A DNA stretch of 64,000 nucleotides, taken from assembly GCA_029204225.1 (NCBI GenBank), contig CM055109.1, forward strand, positions 42,689,862 to 42,753,861, read 5' to 3'. Numbering within the stretch: the stretch's first letter is position 1; every line of letters starts with the position of its first letter. Both the position numbers and the translations under genes were made by a program. The notes below the pieces were generated by a model that saw nothing but the letters and a program-made list of their open reading frames with translations, ran no database searches and was not told the origin of the DNA. The stretch comes from Diphasiastrum complanatum (lineage: Eukaryota > Streptophyta > Lycopodiopsida > Lycopodiales > Lycopodiaceae). Shown here piece by piece: positions 24,837 to 37,100 of the stretch.

Positions 24837-27800
24837 GCGATGGTGCCTCCCTTGCTAATCAAAATGGTGGCTCCCCCTTGCTGATCCTCCATCCTGTCCA
24901 TCGTTGCTGGCCAGCGTTGCCTTCACCCTGCTGTCCACCTGTCCATTGCTGCCAGCCCTTCATCCATCGCTACCAGCCATCTCTCTCCATCGCTGCCAGC
25001 CCTCTCTCTCCTCTAACCAACGATGTCCCCTCCTCATGCTGCCCGCAGGACAGTCCTACCCCCTCGCCCTTCTACCTCACCCCCTCCCTCACCCACCCCA
25101 CTCGCTACCTCACCCACCCCCTCCCTCGCTGCTACATCACCCATCCCCCTCGCTACTCACCCATCCCCTCACCCACCCCCCTCGTTACATCCCCCATCCC
25201 CCTCGCTACCTCACCCACCCCCTCCCTCGTTGCTACCTCACTCCCCCCCCTCGCTACCTCTACCTCACCCATCTCCCTCCACGCTGCTGCTGCTGCTGCC
25301 ACCTCAGCATTACTCGTTGTTGCTGCCAAGAATGGCACCCTCGCTGATGAGATGCCTGAATCTGTTTGCAGCTGACATGGCACCCCCCTCCACCTCGTCC
25401 CTCTTCCCTTCTTCTTCTTCTTCTTTCACTCCTCTCACTACTGCTCCCCTCTCTCTTTCATCCTCCTCTTTCGCACCGTCCTCACACCAATCCACAGCTC
25501 CTACCACCGCACCCATTCCCTACACTCCCTCCAAATCAGTTGAACTCTTTTCCTCCTGGGAAGTTGACCAAATGAGAGCAGATTTCCAACTCTTGAAGCA
25601 AGAACTTACACAGTTGAAAGAAGTAGTGGTCTCCTTAGTAAAGGAAAGAAACCTGTTGCAGTCTAAAGTTGCCTCATTGGAGCACCGTGATCAACACTAG
25701 GCAAGTTGCAGCCTCAGAAACGCACACCACCATGATACGGGAGCTCGAGCACAAAACTGAATAGCATAAAGATTCATGGGCAGCAATTTTGAAGAAAGGC
25801 ACCAAACCTAGCGCCCCCATTTTCTCAATTATCTCAGCCACCATTTCAGAAGAGCGGTCAAGGGAGCAAAAAGCTCATAACATCAAGGTTCGTGGGATAC
25901 CGGACACACAGGATGCCATTGCCGAAGCTACGAGATTTCTCGAGACCACTCTAGGACATGGGACAGATAGGCTAGATACAGCTTGGAGGACCCCCAGGGA
26001 TACAGCTACACTGATCATCCGCTTCACATCCCTAGACAGCCGCAGAGAAGCCTTACGCTGTAGAGCCCAGTTACGTGGCATTGCCATATTTATGGATGAC
26101 AATCTTACCTACATCCAGGTTGAGGAGAGGCGTAAAGCCTTCCAGGTGGCTCAAGAGACTGGTAGACGAGTCATATATCGAGATGGTCAGATACGATTTG
26201 TTGCTGGCACCCCTAGCCGTTCCCAGAGCTAGGAATTCGGGGGCCCCGGGATTGGTGGGAGCATCCCGGGGCCCCATCCATACCATCTTCAGATTGGGGT
26301 ATGGAATTGTGATGGCATCCACTCATACATCCTATCCATAAAAACGGTGACCCCATGGTACCTGGTAATTACCACACTATTATGATTGGACATGTCCTTG
26401 CCAAGATATATGGCGTCATCCTCCAGTCTGTAGTTAGCTCAGAAGCAGAGTCCAGGAGATTACATGCTTTGGGTCAGGCAGGGTTCCGCGCTCATTATTC
26501 CACTACAGATCACATATTCACACTTCGAACCATCATTGAGGAAGCTAGACACAAGAAAGAAAAGGTTTACTGTTGTTTTGTGGACTTCAAGAAAGCCTTT
26601 GATTCTGTTCCACGCTCTTTACTTATCCAGAGAATCCAAGACCTAGGTTTCTCTACAGATATTATTCTAGCCGTCATGGCTCTCTATGAGAGGGTTTTGG
26701 ATTGCTTTCGTCATGGTAGTGGCATTTCTGAACAGATCTGGAGTACCATTGGGGTTAAGCAGGGATGCTCTCTCTCACCAGTTCTCTTTGGATTATATAT
26801 TGACGAGCTAGAGCAGGTCATCTCTCAGTGTGGTGGGGACAGTTGTCGGCTGGGAGACGTTTTGATTGCCATCCTTCTCTATGCGGAGGTTGTGGTACTA
26901 GTCTCCCGTACCAGAGAGGGATTACAGAGACAGTTGGACTGTTTACACACTTTTTGTACTCAGTGGAGAAGAACCTCTCGAAGACCAAAGTTATGGTCTT
27001 CAATACCTCTCGGGCCTTCATGTAGCACCAAGAGCTTACCTTCGATGGACAGTCCCTAGAGGTGGTTTCTTCATACACTAACCTGGGCGTGCTCTTCTCT
27101 GGTCCTACCTTCAGTATGAGACAGGCGGCTACTTCTCGACTTGAGAAGGGCCACTCTTCCCTAGTCCAGCTGGAGAGATTCTGCTTCCGTAAGTCTATTC
27201 GGGATGCCTCGAGTAAGTGCAGACTGTTTGACACCATCGTACAAACCACCATGTTGGCTCGCATGATCCGAGCGAAGCCCTCGGTTCCCCATGAGATCAT
27301 CCTTGCGGAGTTTGCCACCCCCCCTATTCAGATTGAGGCAGCCTTCCAGCTTATCACGTACATCCAGCGAGCTCAGGCACTTCCTGATCTCGAGCAAAGA
27401 TATACGCGGATTGCACTCATGTCCTCTCATCACCTTCAGACTCAGGGATACCGGCTATCATGGTTCTCTCAGGCATCACACTTCCTCATGGAAGCATTTG
27501 GTATCATTATCACTGATCTCCCTTTGGGTACACACTTAGACGTTTTTTATACAAAGCATATCTTGACCGTACCTGGCATCACCAGCTAGGGGTTAAGCCT
27601 AACTACTACCAGACTCACTTTCTAGTGCAGGATGCCACTTGTCTTCCAGTTTTACCTGGCTATTTATCTTCTGGACTATCACACGGTCTCCGTTTCACTT
27701 TGGGACAGTTCAGAGTCTCCTCACATCAGTTAGCTATTGAGACAGGCAGATTCCAGGGTACACCATGAGAGGAGAGACTATGCCTGCTGTGTCCCCTACA

Positions 27801-28080
27801 TGAGATAGAGTCCGAGGAGCATTTCATCTTCAGATGCCCCATATATTATGAGATTAGAGAGAGATATCATTGTTTATTCCGTGACATGCCTACTACACTC
27901 AGAGCACTGATGGGATATGAGATTGTAGTTTACAGTTATATTAGTCATTTCTCTTTTCTGCATAGTTTTTCTTGGAGACGTTTATATACGCTCCCATGGT
28001 GTTCACATACTTGACATGTACTCCTTTTGGTCTTATATGCCTTTTGGCATGGAAAAGACATTAATAAAGCTTTATTTATT

Positions 28081-28174
<94 letters not shown>

Positions 28175-31100
28175 ACAAACTGAACAAAAACCACAACGAA
28201 CCATGTTGATTAATGCTCTAGCAAAAAATGGGGGTCCAAATGCGCGCCGATAAGGGCCCAATATTTATGCCCCCAACTGTATGCACATTACACTCACATC
28301 TCCAGTGAAATGATTGCAAAAGTGATCGTCATCCATAGAGTTGATAGCCCAAACTGTAGCATCAACATTTACTGAGAACCAGAGCAAATAACAACCAAAT
28401 AGCTACTGAAAATAAGATCTGTTTGGGCCCTATCTACTGCACTTCTGGGAGGCAAAACGTTGGTTTGACCATTGCTCCTTTAAAAAAATTTCAGCCATAA
28501 GCTATTTTTCCAAAAATAAATAAATAAATAATTTCAATCACATTTTGCGTTTTGAAACGTGTTTCGAAGAATCGCGGTTCGCGAAATGCGAACCTAGCGA
28601 AACGCATTTCGCTGCAACTATGGCCTTCAAGCCTTACAGAGAAATGAGTCCAAAAACAACTTATCATGCATCCGAATTAAAGATCAACTAGCAGTAACAA
28701 GAAAATAAACTCGCTTAAATCAACTTTAGTACGACCAATGGAGGAATTTATATCATAAGAGTTTTTGGAAACTTGCTCAAGTCGGCAAACATGTACATAG
28801 ATTGGATAAAATTTTATTATTTCATACTAAAGCTAAAGCTGTCCAATTCAAGTTCTTTTCCTAAACAAGTGCACAAATGTCTGCTTGCTTACCTTCGCAG
28901 ATTTTGTAACCATCTCCCTGGAGCTGCACACCTTGTATCAAAGGACACTCACAAACTCGACCTCTGAAAGTATCCTGTGCACACCCATCAATCCAAACAA
29001 TTAGCAACTGGTATTTGCAAATTAACGTCCCTAGCACAATTATATCTCCCTCAACATCCATGCGATACAGCAACTTCACTAGAATATGTCACATTTGACA
29101 CCAAGTTCTTAGAAGATGGAAAAACTACCAGAATTTTTATGGTGCTTTCAAGTTTTTAAAAAAAAAGGAAAAACCATCATTTAAGATTGATTCTACTACT
29201 AGAACTTGCAAGGTCAAGATTCTATATGTGTCTTAGGACTCTACTTGTGCCAAGAGCACATCTTTAGAACATTCCTATGTCATCTAACTATGGCCATAAA
29301 AAATGCTGGATAGGCAGTTGGACCCATAACCACTGGCAGATAAATTTCGCACAAATAACTTTCCAATCTATGAAAAATTACCAAGGCCTAACAGTATGGA
29401 ATTGGAATGAATATATCAAGCAAATACTTCAACATGATTATTCTGATAAAATAGCCATGCATATATATATCAAGCAAATACTTCAAAATATTTATTCTGA
29501 TATAATTACCTTGCATGCTGTCACATTGGCCTTTGCATTTGCCCAGCAACCCCCATTATTTGTAAGGCACTCATTTGTCTCAATCCCTGCAATTCAAATG
29601 CTTGACTTAGAAGGTGACAAAACTATTCTTTTGCAGGATGCAAAGGACAATAGCATCTGGGAGCCAGATTCTCAGTTTGACCATGAAAAAACTTATGTCT
29701 TGCAAAATTGAGGTGTGAATACACATTATGCTAACCCTCAAGCTCTAAATACAAGCAGTGTCAATTCACTAGAGCTTTATACTGCTGTTATATGTAATGC
29801 AAGTGATCATATCCTCCAATAATGTCCCTCACATCGAACACAAAGGAAGCTTATGTAACTTAAACACTTTTTAAAGCAACGATAGTAATCCTAGTCCCTA
29901 CAAAAGGATATTGCAAGGCGGTGTAAAAAATCTTGTAGAATTGTACAGTTGACTGTCCATACCTCAAAATGACATGACCCATAAGCACTTGAGTTTTTTA
30001 CATAAGCATCGGCTATATCCAAAATCTGATGTTAACCCCAGTGTCTCTATCAATAAGAATGGAAGATGGAATGCCATGTGACATAAAAAATGATCATGCA
30101 CTACTCTACTAAAACAGTACTCCGAACAAGAAAGAAATGTGCTTTCTAAGAAACTTTGTCCACTACAACCATGCCCTGTGTGTCCTTGGAAAGCCCATGT
30201 TAAAGTCCTAAGAAGAATCGTAACATTATTGATGAGGTAAAGGCAAACACTGGTGTAATCTTGGTGTCTTGCCTATAGAAAACTTGTTTTTGGCACAAAA
30301 AATACAAGAGGATAAATTGGGCCAACTCTTTTTTAAAATGGACCAGTAAAAATGTGTTCAATGACTATTGAGAAACATAAAATGGCCGCCTACGGGTGAA
30401 AGACATCTTCTAGGAGTTTGTCTTGGAAAGAAATGGTGAAGGGATCCACAGTGATAAAGACTTCCATCAAAAATAGACTAAACTTGTTGTGAAGGACTGG
30501 TGGCATTGGCATAATGACCTCTGAAATCAAGTACATTGAATATGCTTGAGGCAATGTATCAAACCAATCAAGTTAGCACAAGAAAGCAAAAACATAGGCC
30601 GGGAACCAAGATAGGGCATCGGCAGCAACATCATATTTACTTGATACCGGAATGGAAGGTTCAAACCTCCAACCTACAAATCACTAAGATCCTTTTGAGT
30701 GAATAGAACACTTAAAAGACTATCTCGATTCAAAAGCATGGTCTTGACAAAGAAGGGCTCCTACACCAACAAAGTGGAATCGATCTTATCAATAGTAATT
30801 AGTGCATCAAAAAGTCGGAAACACGAGTTGTGGTCAACGGTCTTTAGGTTGTCAACTAATGAATGGCATTGAAGAGTCCAAACAAATGAAGTACCTTCAC
30901 AAAGCAAAGGTGGGAAGGTGAGCAGAACAACTGGCGTAAGTGTTCAAAGTGCTCTTTTTTAGTACGACTAAAGACCAGGATATCATCAAAGTAGATTAAT
31001 ACGAACTTGCCCAAGAGATGTCTGAACACGTTGTTCATCAACCTCATAAATGTTGCTGGGGCATTGGTTAATCCAAAGGGAAGAACCAAAAACTCATAGT

Positions 31101-34100
31101 GACAATTCCGTGAACGAAAAGCCGTTAACGGAACGTCATCTTCTTTAATACGTACCTGATGATATCCAGACCTAAGATCGATCTTAGTAAAATACTTTGC
31201 CCCCTTGAGTTGATCAAAGATCTCATCAATCTTGGGCAAAGGATACTTATCCTTAATTGTGAGTTTATTTAAGGCCCTATAGTCTATGCACATACGCATG
31301 GACCCATCTTTTTTCTTAACCAACAAAATGGACGCAGCCCATGGTGATTTATTGGGGCATATAGCTAAATATTCTTGCAGCTGCCGCTCTACCTCTAGGT
31401 GTTCCGCATGGCTCAAACTATAAGGAGGCTTACTAATAGGTTTAGTCCCGGGTATTAGTTCTATGGGATGATCTACCTCTCTTCTCGGGGGTAACCCGGA
31501 TGGTAAATCGCTAGGAAAGACGTCTTTAAACCTTTTCAATTTTTCGTTTCCGTACTAACCGCTTCAACTGCATGTTGAAGAGTAATGCCTATTTTACCCC
31601 TTTTGGCTAAGCATTAGTTAAGTTGTACATAACTCATGGGGCATGTTTTAATTAAATGCATGAGACCCCCTTTTGTTAAGTTATGTAAATTAGTGCAAGT
31701 GGCCCACTTGGCCAAGTAGCTCACTCCTATGGTTGACACCTAGACTTTCCATGCATGTAAAGGAGGTGCTTGCCTCACAAGGGATTTGGAGGACCCACGC
31801 CCTCCTCACTCTCTCTAGCAATTCATTTCTTCTTGAGACTTTTGAGTTTGTGAGATGCTTATGCAATTCTCCTTGTGTGTGATATTTCCATAGCCAAGTT
31901 TTCTCAAGCTTTCATAGTTGATCTAGCATTTGAGTTAAGATACTCAATAGCTAGGTCTTGTAAATCTTCATGGTATCAGAGCAGGTTGTCTAGCCTGTGA
32001 GTCTGAGAGTGAGAGAAACTTCAGTGCTTAGATTCTTGAGAAGATTCTTATCTTCTACAAGCACCTCAATCTTGAAAGAGGGAGCATTTGATCTACAGGT
32101 GTCAGATCAGGTGGAGTCTTGCACTGTTGGAGAGCTATTGGCAAGGGGAGTGGGATGATCCAAAAACTTTCTAAATCTGGCTAAGTTTTGGAGAGTCTTT
32201 CTGGAGGAGCTTACACAAAAGTAGGGCGCACTTTCTGTAGGGGCTTCTGGTTTCTGTTCCAGTGGAGCCTAGTGCTTGTGCTAGTGAGGCCACACCAAGT
32301 GGCAAAGACAAAAGCAGGAGCTGAAGGGTTGCCTTGAAGTGGCTACATACCCTAGTTTGGGGTTAAACCCTTGTTGCTGGAAGCTGTTCTTTTCTGTTCT
32401 CTTTCAAGTTGAGCTTCTGTTTTAAGCACAGATTTTAGCATGGCAAGTCTTGGGGAGACTTTGCTGGGTGAATCTAGCAAACTAGATGGCACAAACTACA
32501 GAGTGTGGAAGTTCAAGATAGCCAATATCTTGATGGATAAGAATTGTTGGGAGGTCATGACAGGTACAGAACCTGTACCAACATCTGATCCTGAATTGAA
32601 GGACTACATGAACAGGAGACATAAAGCTCATAGGATAATCAATCTTTCTGTCAAGGACAATATTATTCCTCACATTTGCAATGCAAGGGATGCAACTGAT
32701 GCTTGGACAATTCTGAAGTCTATGTTTGAAACAGTGGATTCAGCCAAGTTGGTGTATTTGCAAAACAGGTTACATACTCTCAAGATGGAAGCAGGTGCAA
32801 CAATTGGTGATCATATTACAAAGGTCAAGGACCTATTGGATCAGCTTGCTTCAGTTGGAGAGAAAGTAAGTGACAGGAGTATTGTTCCCATAGTCTTGAA
32901 CAGCTTGTCATTCAACTATCGAGACTATGTGATGTCCCTTTCTGCTAGGGAGAAACTCCCAACCTTTGGGGAGTTATATGGTCTTCTTTTACAGGAGGAG
33001 ATGAGAAGGAAGAATCTTTCTGAAAGGGAAGATAATCCAGAGCTTGCATTTGCTTCTAAGAAGAAGCAAAACTTTCAGAAGAAAGGAAAAGGCAAAAAGA
33101 AGAACTCAAAGCAAAGCTTGGAGCAGCAGGTGTCCAAGTTACAGGTTGGAGAGGAGTCAAGCACCAATTCCTCATCTACACCCAAGAGGAAGGGCAACTG
33201 CAACTATTGTGGTAAGTATGGGCATTTTGCTTTTGAATGCAGGAAGAAGCAAAGTGATCAGAAGAAGGGAAAGAACCAGCAGAGTCACAATGTTGACAAA
33301 GTTGCAGAGGAGGAGCAATCTGGTGTGCTTGAGCTATTCACCACAGCCCTATCATCTGAATCCACATTTGGTGGATGGTACATTGATTCTGGAGCCTCAA
33401 AGCACATGACACCTCATAGAGATTGGTTCAGCACCTATGAGGAGACAGAAGATAGCCAACATGTTTGCCTTGGAGATAATTCTACACGTATGGTGAGGGG
33501 CAAAGGCACAGTTGCAATACAGCTATCATCAGGTGAGGTGAAGGAAATTAAAAGTGTGTTGCATGTACCAGGGTTGGCTAAGAACTTGTTATCTGTTGGT
33601 GCCATTACCAAACAGAACATGGTGGTAGAGTTTAATGATTCTAAATGTTTGGTAAAAGACAAAGATCAGAACTTCAAAGTGGTAGCCAAGGGAATGCAAG
33701 AAGGAGGTCTTTACAAGCTTTTCACAACCATTCCTAGCCAAGAGGCCTTGTCTGCAAGAGATACTAATCGGGACAAGCTTTGGCATGAGAGATATGGTCA
33801 TTTGAGTTACAAAAGTTTGCAAGTTTTGAACAGGCACAAAATGGTAGTAGATCTTCCTAGCATTAAGTCTTCTTCAGATACATGTGAGGCTTGTGCATTA
33901 GGGAAGCAACAGAGGAAAAAGTTTCCAAAGGAGAAAGCTACCAGGGCCAAGGGCATTCTTGAACTTGTGCATTCAGATTTATGTGGTCCCATGCAGGTCA
34001 AATCAGCAGGGGGGGCATACTATCTCATGACCTTCGTAGATGATTTCTCTCGGAAGGTATGGGTCTATTTTCTGAAACTGAAATCTGAAGTGTTCAAATA

Positions 34101-37100
34101 CTTCAAACAGTGGAAAGCTATGGTGGAAAGCCACACAGGAAAGAGGTTAAAGACTCTCAGGTCAGATAAGGGTGGTGAGTATATTTCTGATGAGTTCAAA
34201 GATCTTTGCAAAGCATGTGGGATAAAGAGACAGTTTACTGCTCCACATACACCGCAGCAAAACGGCGTGGCTGAGCGGAAAAACAGGTCTATAGTTGAGT
34301 GTGCGAGGAGCATGCTCAAGGCAAAGGGGTTGCCAAATTCCTTTTGGGCAGAAGCGGTAGCAACTGCTGTTTTCTATTGAATAGAAGTCCAACCAAAGCA
34401 GTTGAAGGAATCACGCCAGAAGAGGCATATAGTGGCAACAAGCCCAAAGTGGGCAGCCTTCGAGTATTTGGGTGTACAGCATATGCACATATACCAAAAG
34501 ACTTGCGGAAGAAACTTGATGCAAAATCCGTAAAGTGTGTCTTTCTTGGGTATAGTGAAGGTGAGAAAGCTTATGTGCTATATGATCTCGAAAACAGGAG
34601 GAAGATCCTAAGTCGAGATGTCATCTTTGATGAAGAGCATGCACCCAAGATACAGGAGCAGGAGAAGGAAGGAATTACTGAGTTCATACCCTTGATTGAT
34701 TCCACGGATGAGGATCCTAGTCAAGAGTCCTGTAAGCCTCAAGTGCAGGAGCAACAACAGGAAATCGAACCTACTAGTTCGAGACCTCTTTTTGGCCAAG
34801 TACCAGAAGCAGAAGTTGGGGACAAACGGAAGACTAAAACAGTACCATGGGATACGTGGTCACCATCCACATCACCTACTGCTAGGAAGAAGCTACCTAG
34901 GTGGTATTGGGAAACAATCAAAGAAGGTCAAATGATTGAAGAAGGAGAGAGCAGTGAACAGGGTGTCAGAAGATCTCTTAGGTCTCATGAGAGACAAGAG
35001 ACTAACTTTGCTCTTATGTCCACTATTCTGAATGCAGATGAGCCACAGTTCTTTCACGAAGCCGTGAGAGAAAAGGTATGGCAACATGCCATGCAGGAGG
35101 AGTACGACTCCATTGTCAAGAATGACACATGGGAGCTCACTACATTGCCAGAAGGGAAGCAACCAATAGGTTGCAAGTGGGTCTATAAGACCAAGTTTCA
35201 TGCCAGTGGAACAGTGGACAAGTACAAGGCAAGGTTGGTGGCGAAAGGCTATGCTCAGCAAGAGGGGCTAGACTATGATGAGACATTCGCACCTGTTGCT
35301 AAAATGACATCTATCAGGACCGTTTTGGCTATAGCCTCATATTTTGATTGGGATGTCCATCAAATGGATGTCAAGAGTGCCTTTCTTAATGGGCACCTAC
35401 AGGAGGAGGTTTACATGGAACAACCGCAGGGATTTGAAATAACAGGCAAGGAGAATCTGGTTTGCAGGCTTAGGAAAGCCTTGTATGGGCTCAAACAGGC
35501 GCCAAGGGCTTGGTATAGCCGAATTGATGAGTACTTTGCAAGGCAACAGTTTGAGAAGAGTAAGTCTGATTGCAATCTTTATGTCTTCAGGGAAGGAGAA
35601 GACTTTGTGGTTGTTGTGCTCTATGTGGATGATCTACTCATCACGGGAAGCAATAAGAAGCCTATTGCTTGTGTTAAGAAGAATCTTTCTAATGAGTTTG
35701 AAATGAAAGATTTGGGTTTGCTACACTATTGCCTAGGAGTTGAAGTTTGGAAAGGGAAGCGTTGTCTTTTTATCTCACAGGCAAAGTATGCACATAAATC
35801 ATTGAAGAGGTTTAACATGCAAGAAAGCAAACCAATCAGCACACCCATGGATGCAAGCAACAAGCCATCAAAAGATGATGGTCCAGCATTTGCAGATGAG
35901 ACGCTCTATCGTCAGTTAGTGGGCAGCCTGATTTACCTTACTACCACCAGGCCAGATATTGCTTATGCGGTTGGAATTGCAAGTCAATACATGTGTAAGC
36001 CTACCGAAGCACATTGGAAGGCAGCCAAGCGGATCTTACGATATGTGAGAGGGACAGTGACTTATGGGATTGGATACACGGATGACGGGAACCTTCAGTT
36101 GGAAGGTTATTCAGATTCTGATTGGGCAGGTGATAGAGACGATCGGAGATCGACGACAGGCTATTGTTTCAGCCTAGGTTCAGGGGCTATATCGTGGTGC
36201 AGTAAGAAGCAGCCTACTATTGCTCTATCGTCTACCGAAGCTGAGTACAGGGCGACTACGAGGTCCGCCTGTGAAGCCATTTGGTTACGCCGTCTACTTG
36301 AGGACATGCAGATATTGTTACATTGTGATAACCAAAGCTGCATTCAGCTTGCGAGGAATCCAGTCTATCATGCACGGACAAAGCACATAGAGGTGGACCA
36401 GCATTTTATACGAGAGAAAGTGCACAGTGGGGAGATCGAGCTAGTTTATTGTGACACCAACGACCAGACAGCTGATATTTTTACTAAACCACTTAGTAAA
36501 GATAAGGTTGAAAAGTTCAGAACTTTGTTGGGTGTCAGTTTGAATAAAATTGCCATTAAGGGGGGGGTGTTGAAGAGTAATGCCTATTTTACCCCTTTTG
36601 GCTAAGCATTAGTTAAGTTGTACATAACTCATGGGGCATGTTTTAATTAAATGCATGAGACCCCCTTTTGTTAAGTTATGTAAATTAGTGCAAGTGGCCC
36701 ACTTAGCCAAGTAGCTCACTCCTATGGTTGACACCTAGACTTTCCATGCATGTAAAGGAGGTGCTTGCCTCACAAGGGATTTGGAGGACCCACGCCCTCC
36801 TCTCTCTCTCTAGCAATTCATTTCTTCTTGAGACTTTTGAGTTTGTGAGATGCTTATGCAATTCTCCTTGTGTGTGATATTTCCATAGCCAAGTTTTCTC
36901 AAGCTTTCATAGTTGATCTAGCATTTGAGTTAAGATACTCCATAGCTAGGTCTTGTAAATCTTCACTGCACAGAAGAGACAACTGGCGAAGCCGGCACAC
37001 TTGCATTTCCAACCAACTTAACTTTCTGACCTCTATGAACAAACTCCAAAGTGTTATCAACATAACTACGCACAAGACCACCAGTAGTTTCTAACATAAA

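Larger units (their letters stand above)
24833..28080 (+). mobile_element. LINE retrotransposon, damaged
   Basis: Plus-strand non-LTR element: a Pro/Ser/Thr-rich leader, an L1-type ORF1 region, only a stub of the endonuclease, reverse transcriptase, a zinc-binding C-terminal domain, then AATAAA and a (TTTC)n/(TC)n tail at 28076-28167 in place of poly(A). Deletion of the endonuclease and the RT start, together with frame breaks, makes it inactive. Confidence 0.85.
24511..28622. mobile_element. possible inverted-repeat element split by a LINE
   Basis: CATAGTTGCA at 24511-24520 faces TGCAACTATG at 28613-28622 (10-bp perfect inverted ends). Both ends are followed inward by CG-rich AAACGCGTTTCG-like palindromes. 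Flanks GTTCAAGC and CTTCAAGC are nearly alike but offset by two bases. Without the LINE the element would be about 0.7-0.8 kb. The pairing is an inference. Confidence 0.4.
31573..36965 (+). mobile_element. Ty1/copia retrotransposon, almost intact
   Basis: 5393 bp. LTRs 31573-31970 and 36568-36965 are each 398 bp with three substitutions between them (about 0.75%). Target duplication CTGCA at 31568-31572 and 36966-36970. Primer site TGGTATCAGAGC begins at 31971 (initiator-Met tRNA); the polypurine tract AAGGGGGGG ends at 36567. Gag-pol is open apart from one one-base deletion. It lies antisense to VSR in intron 5 and inside an older gypsy element. Confidence 0.97.

Noticed and set aside
29277-29711. 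144-codon plus-strand frame
   Set aside because: It runs antisense across VSR exon 6, which is well supported on the other strand.
34377-36605. The copia pol half as a separate host gene
   Set aside because: It continues the upstream integrase frame after a one-base deletion and ends inside the LTR of the same element.
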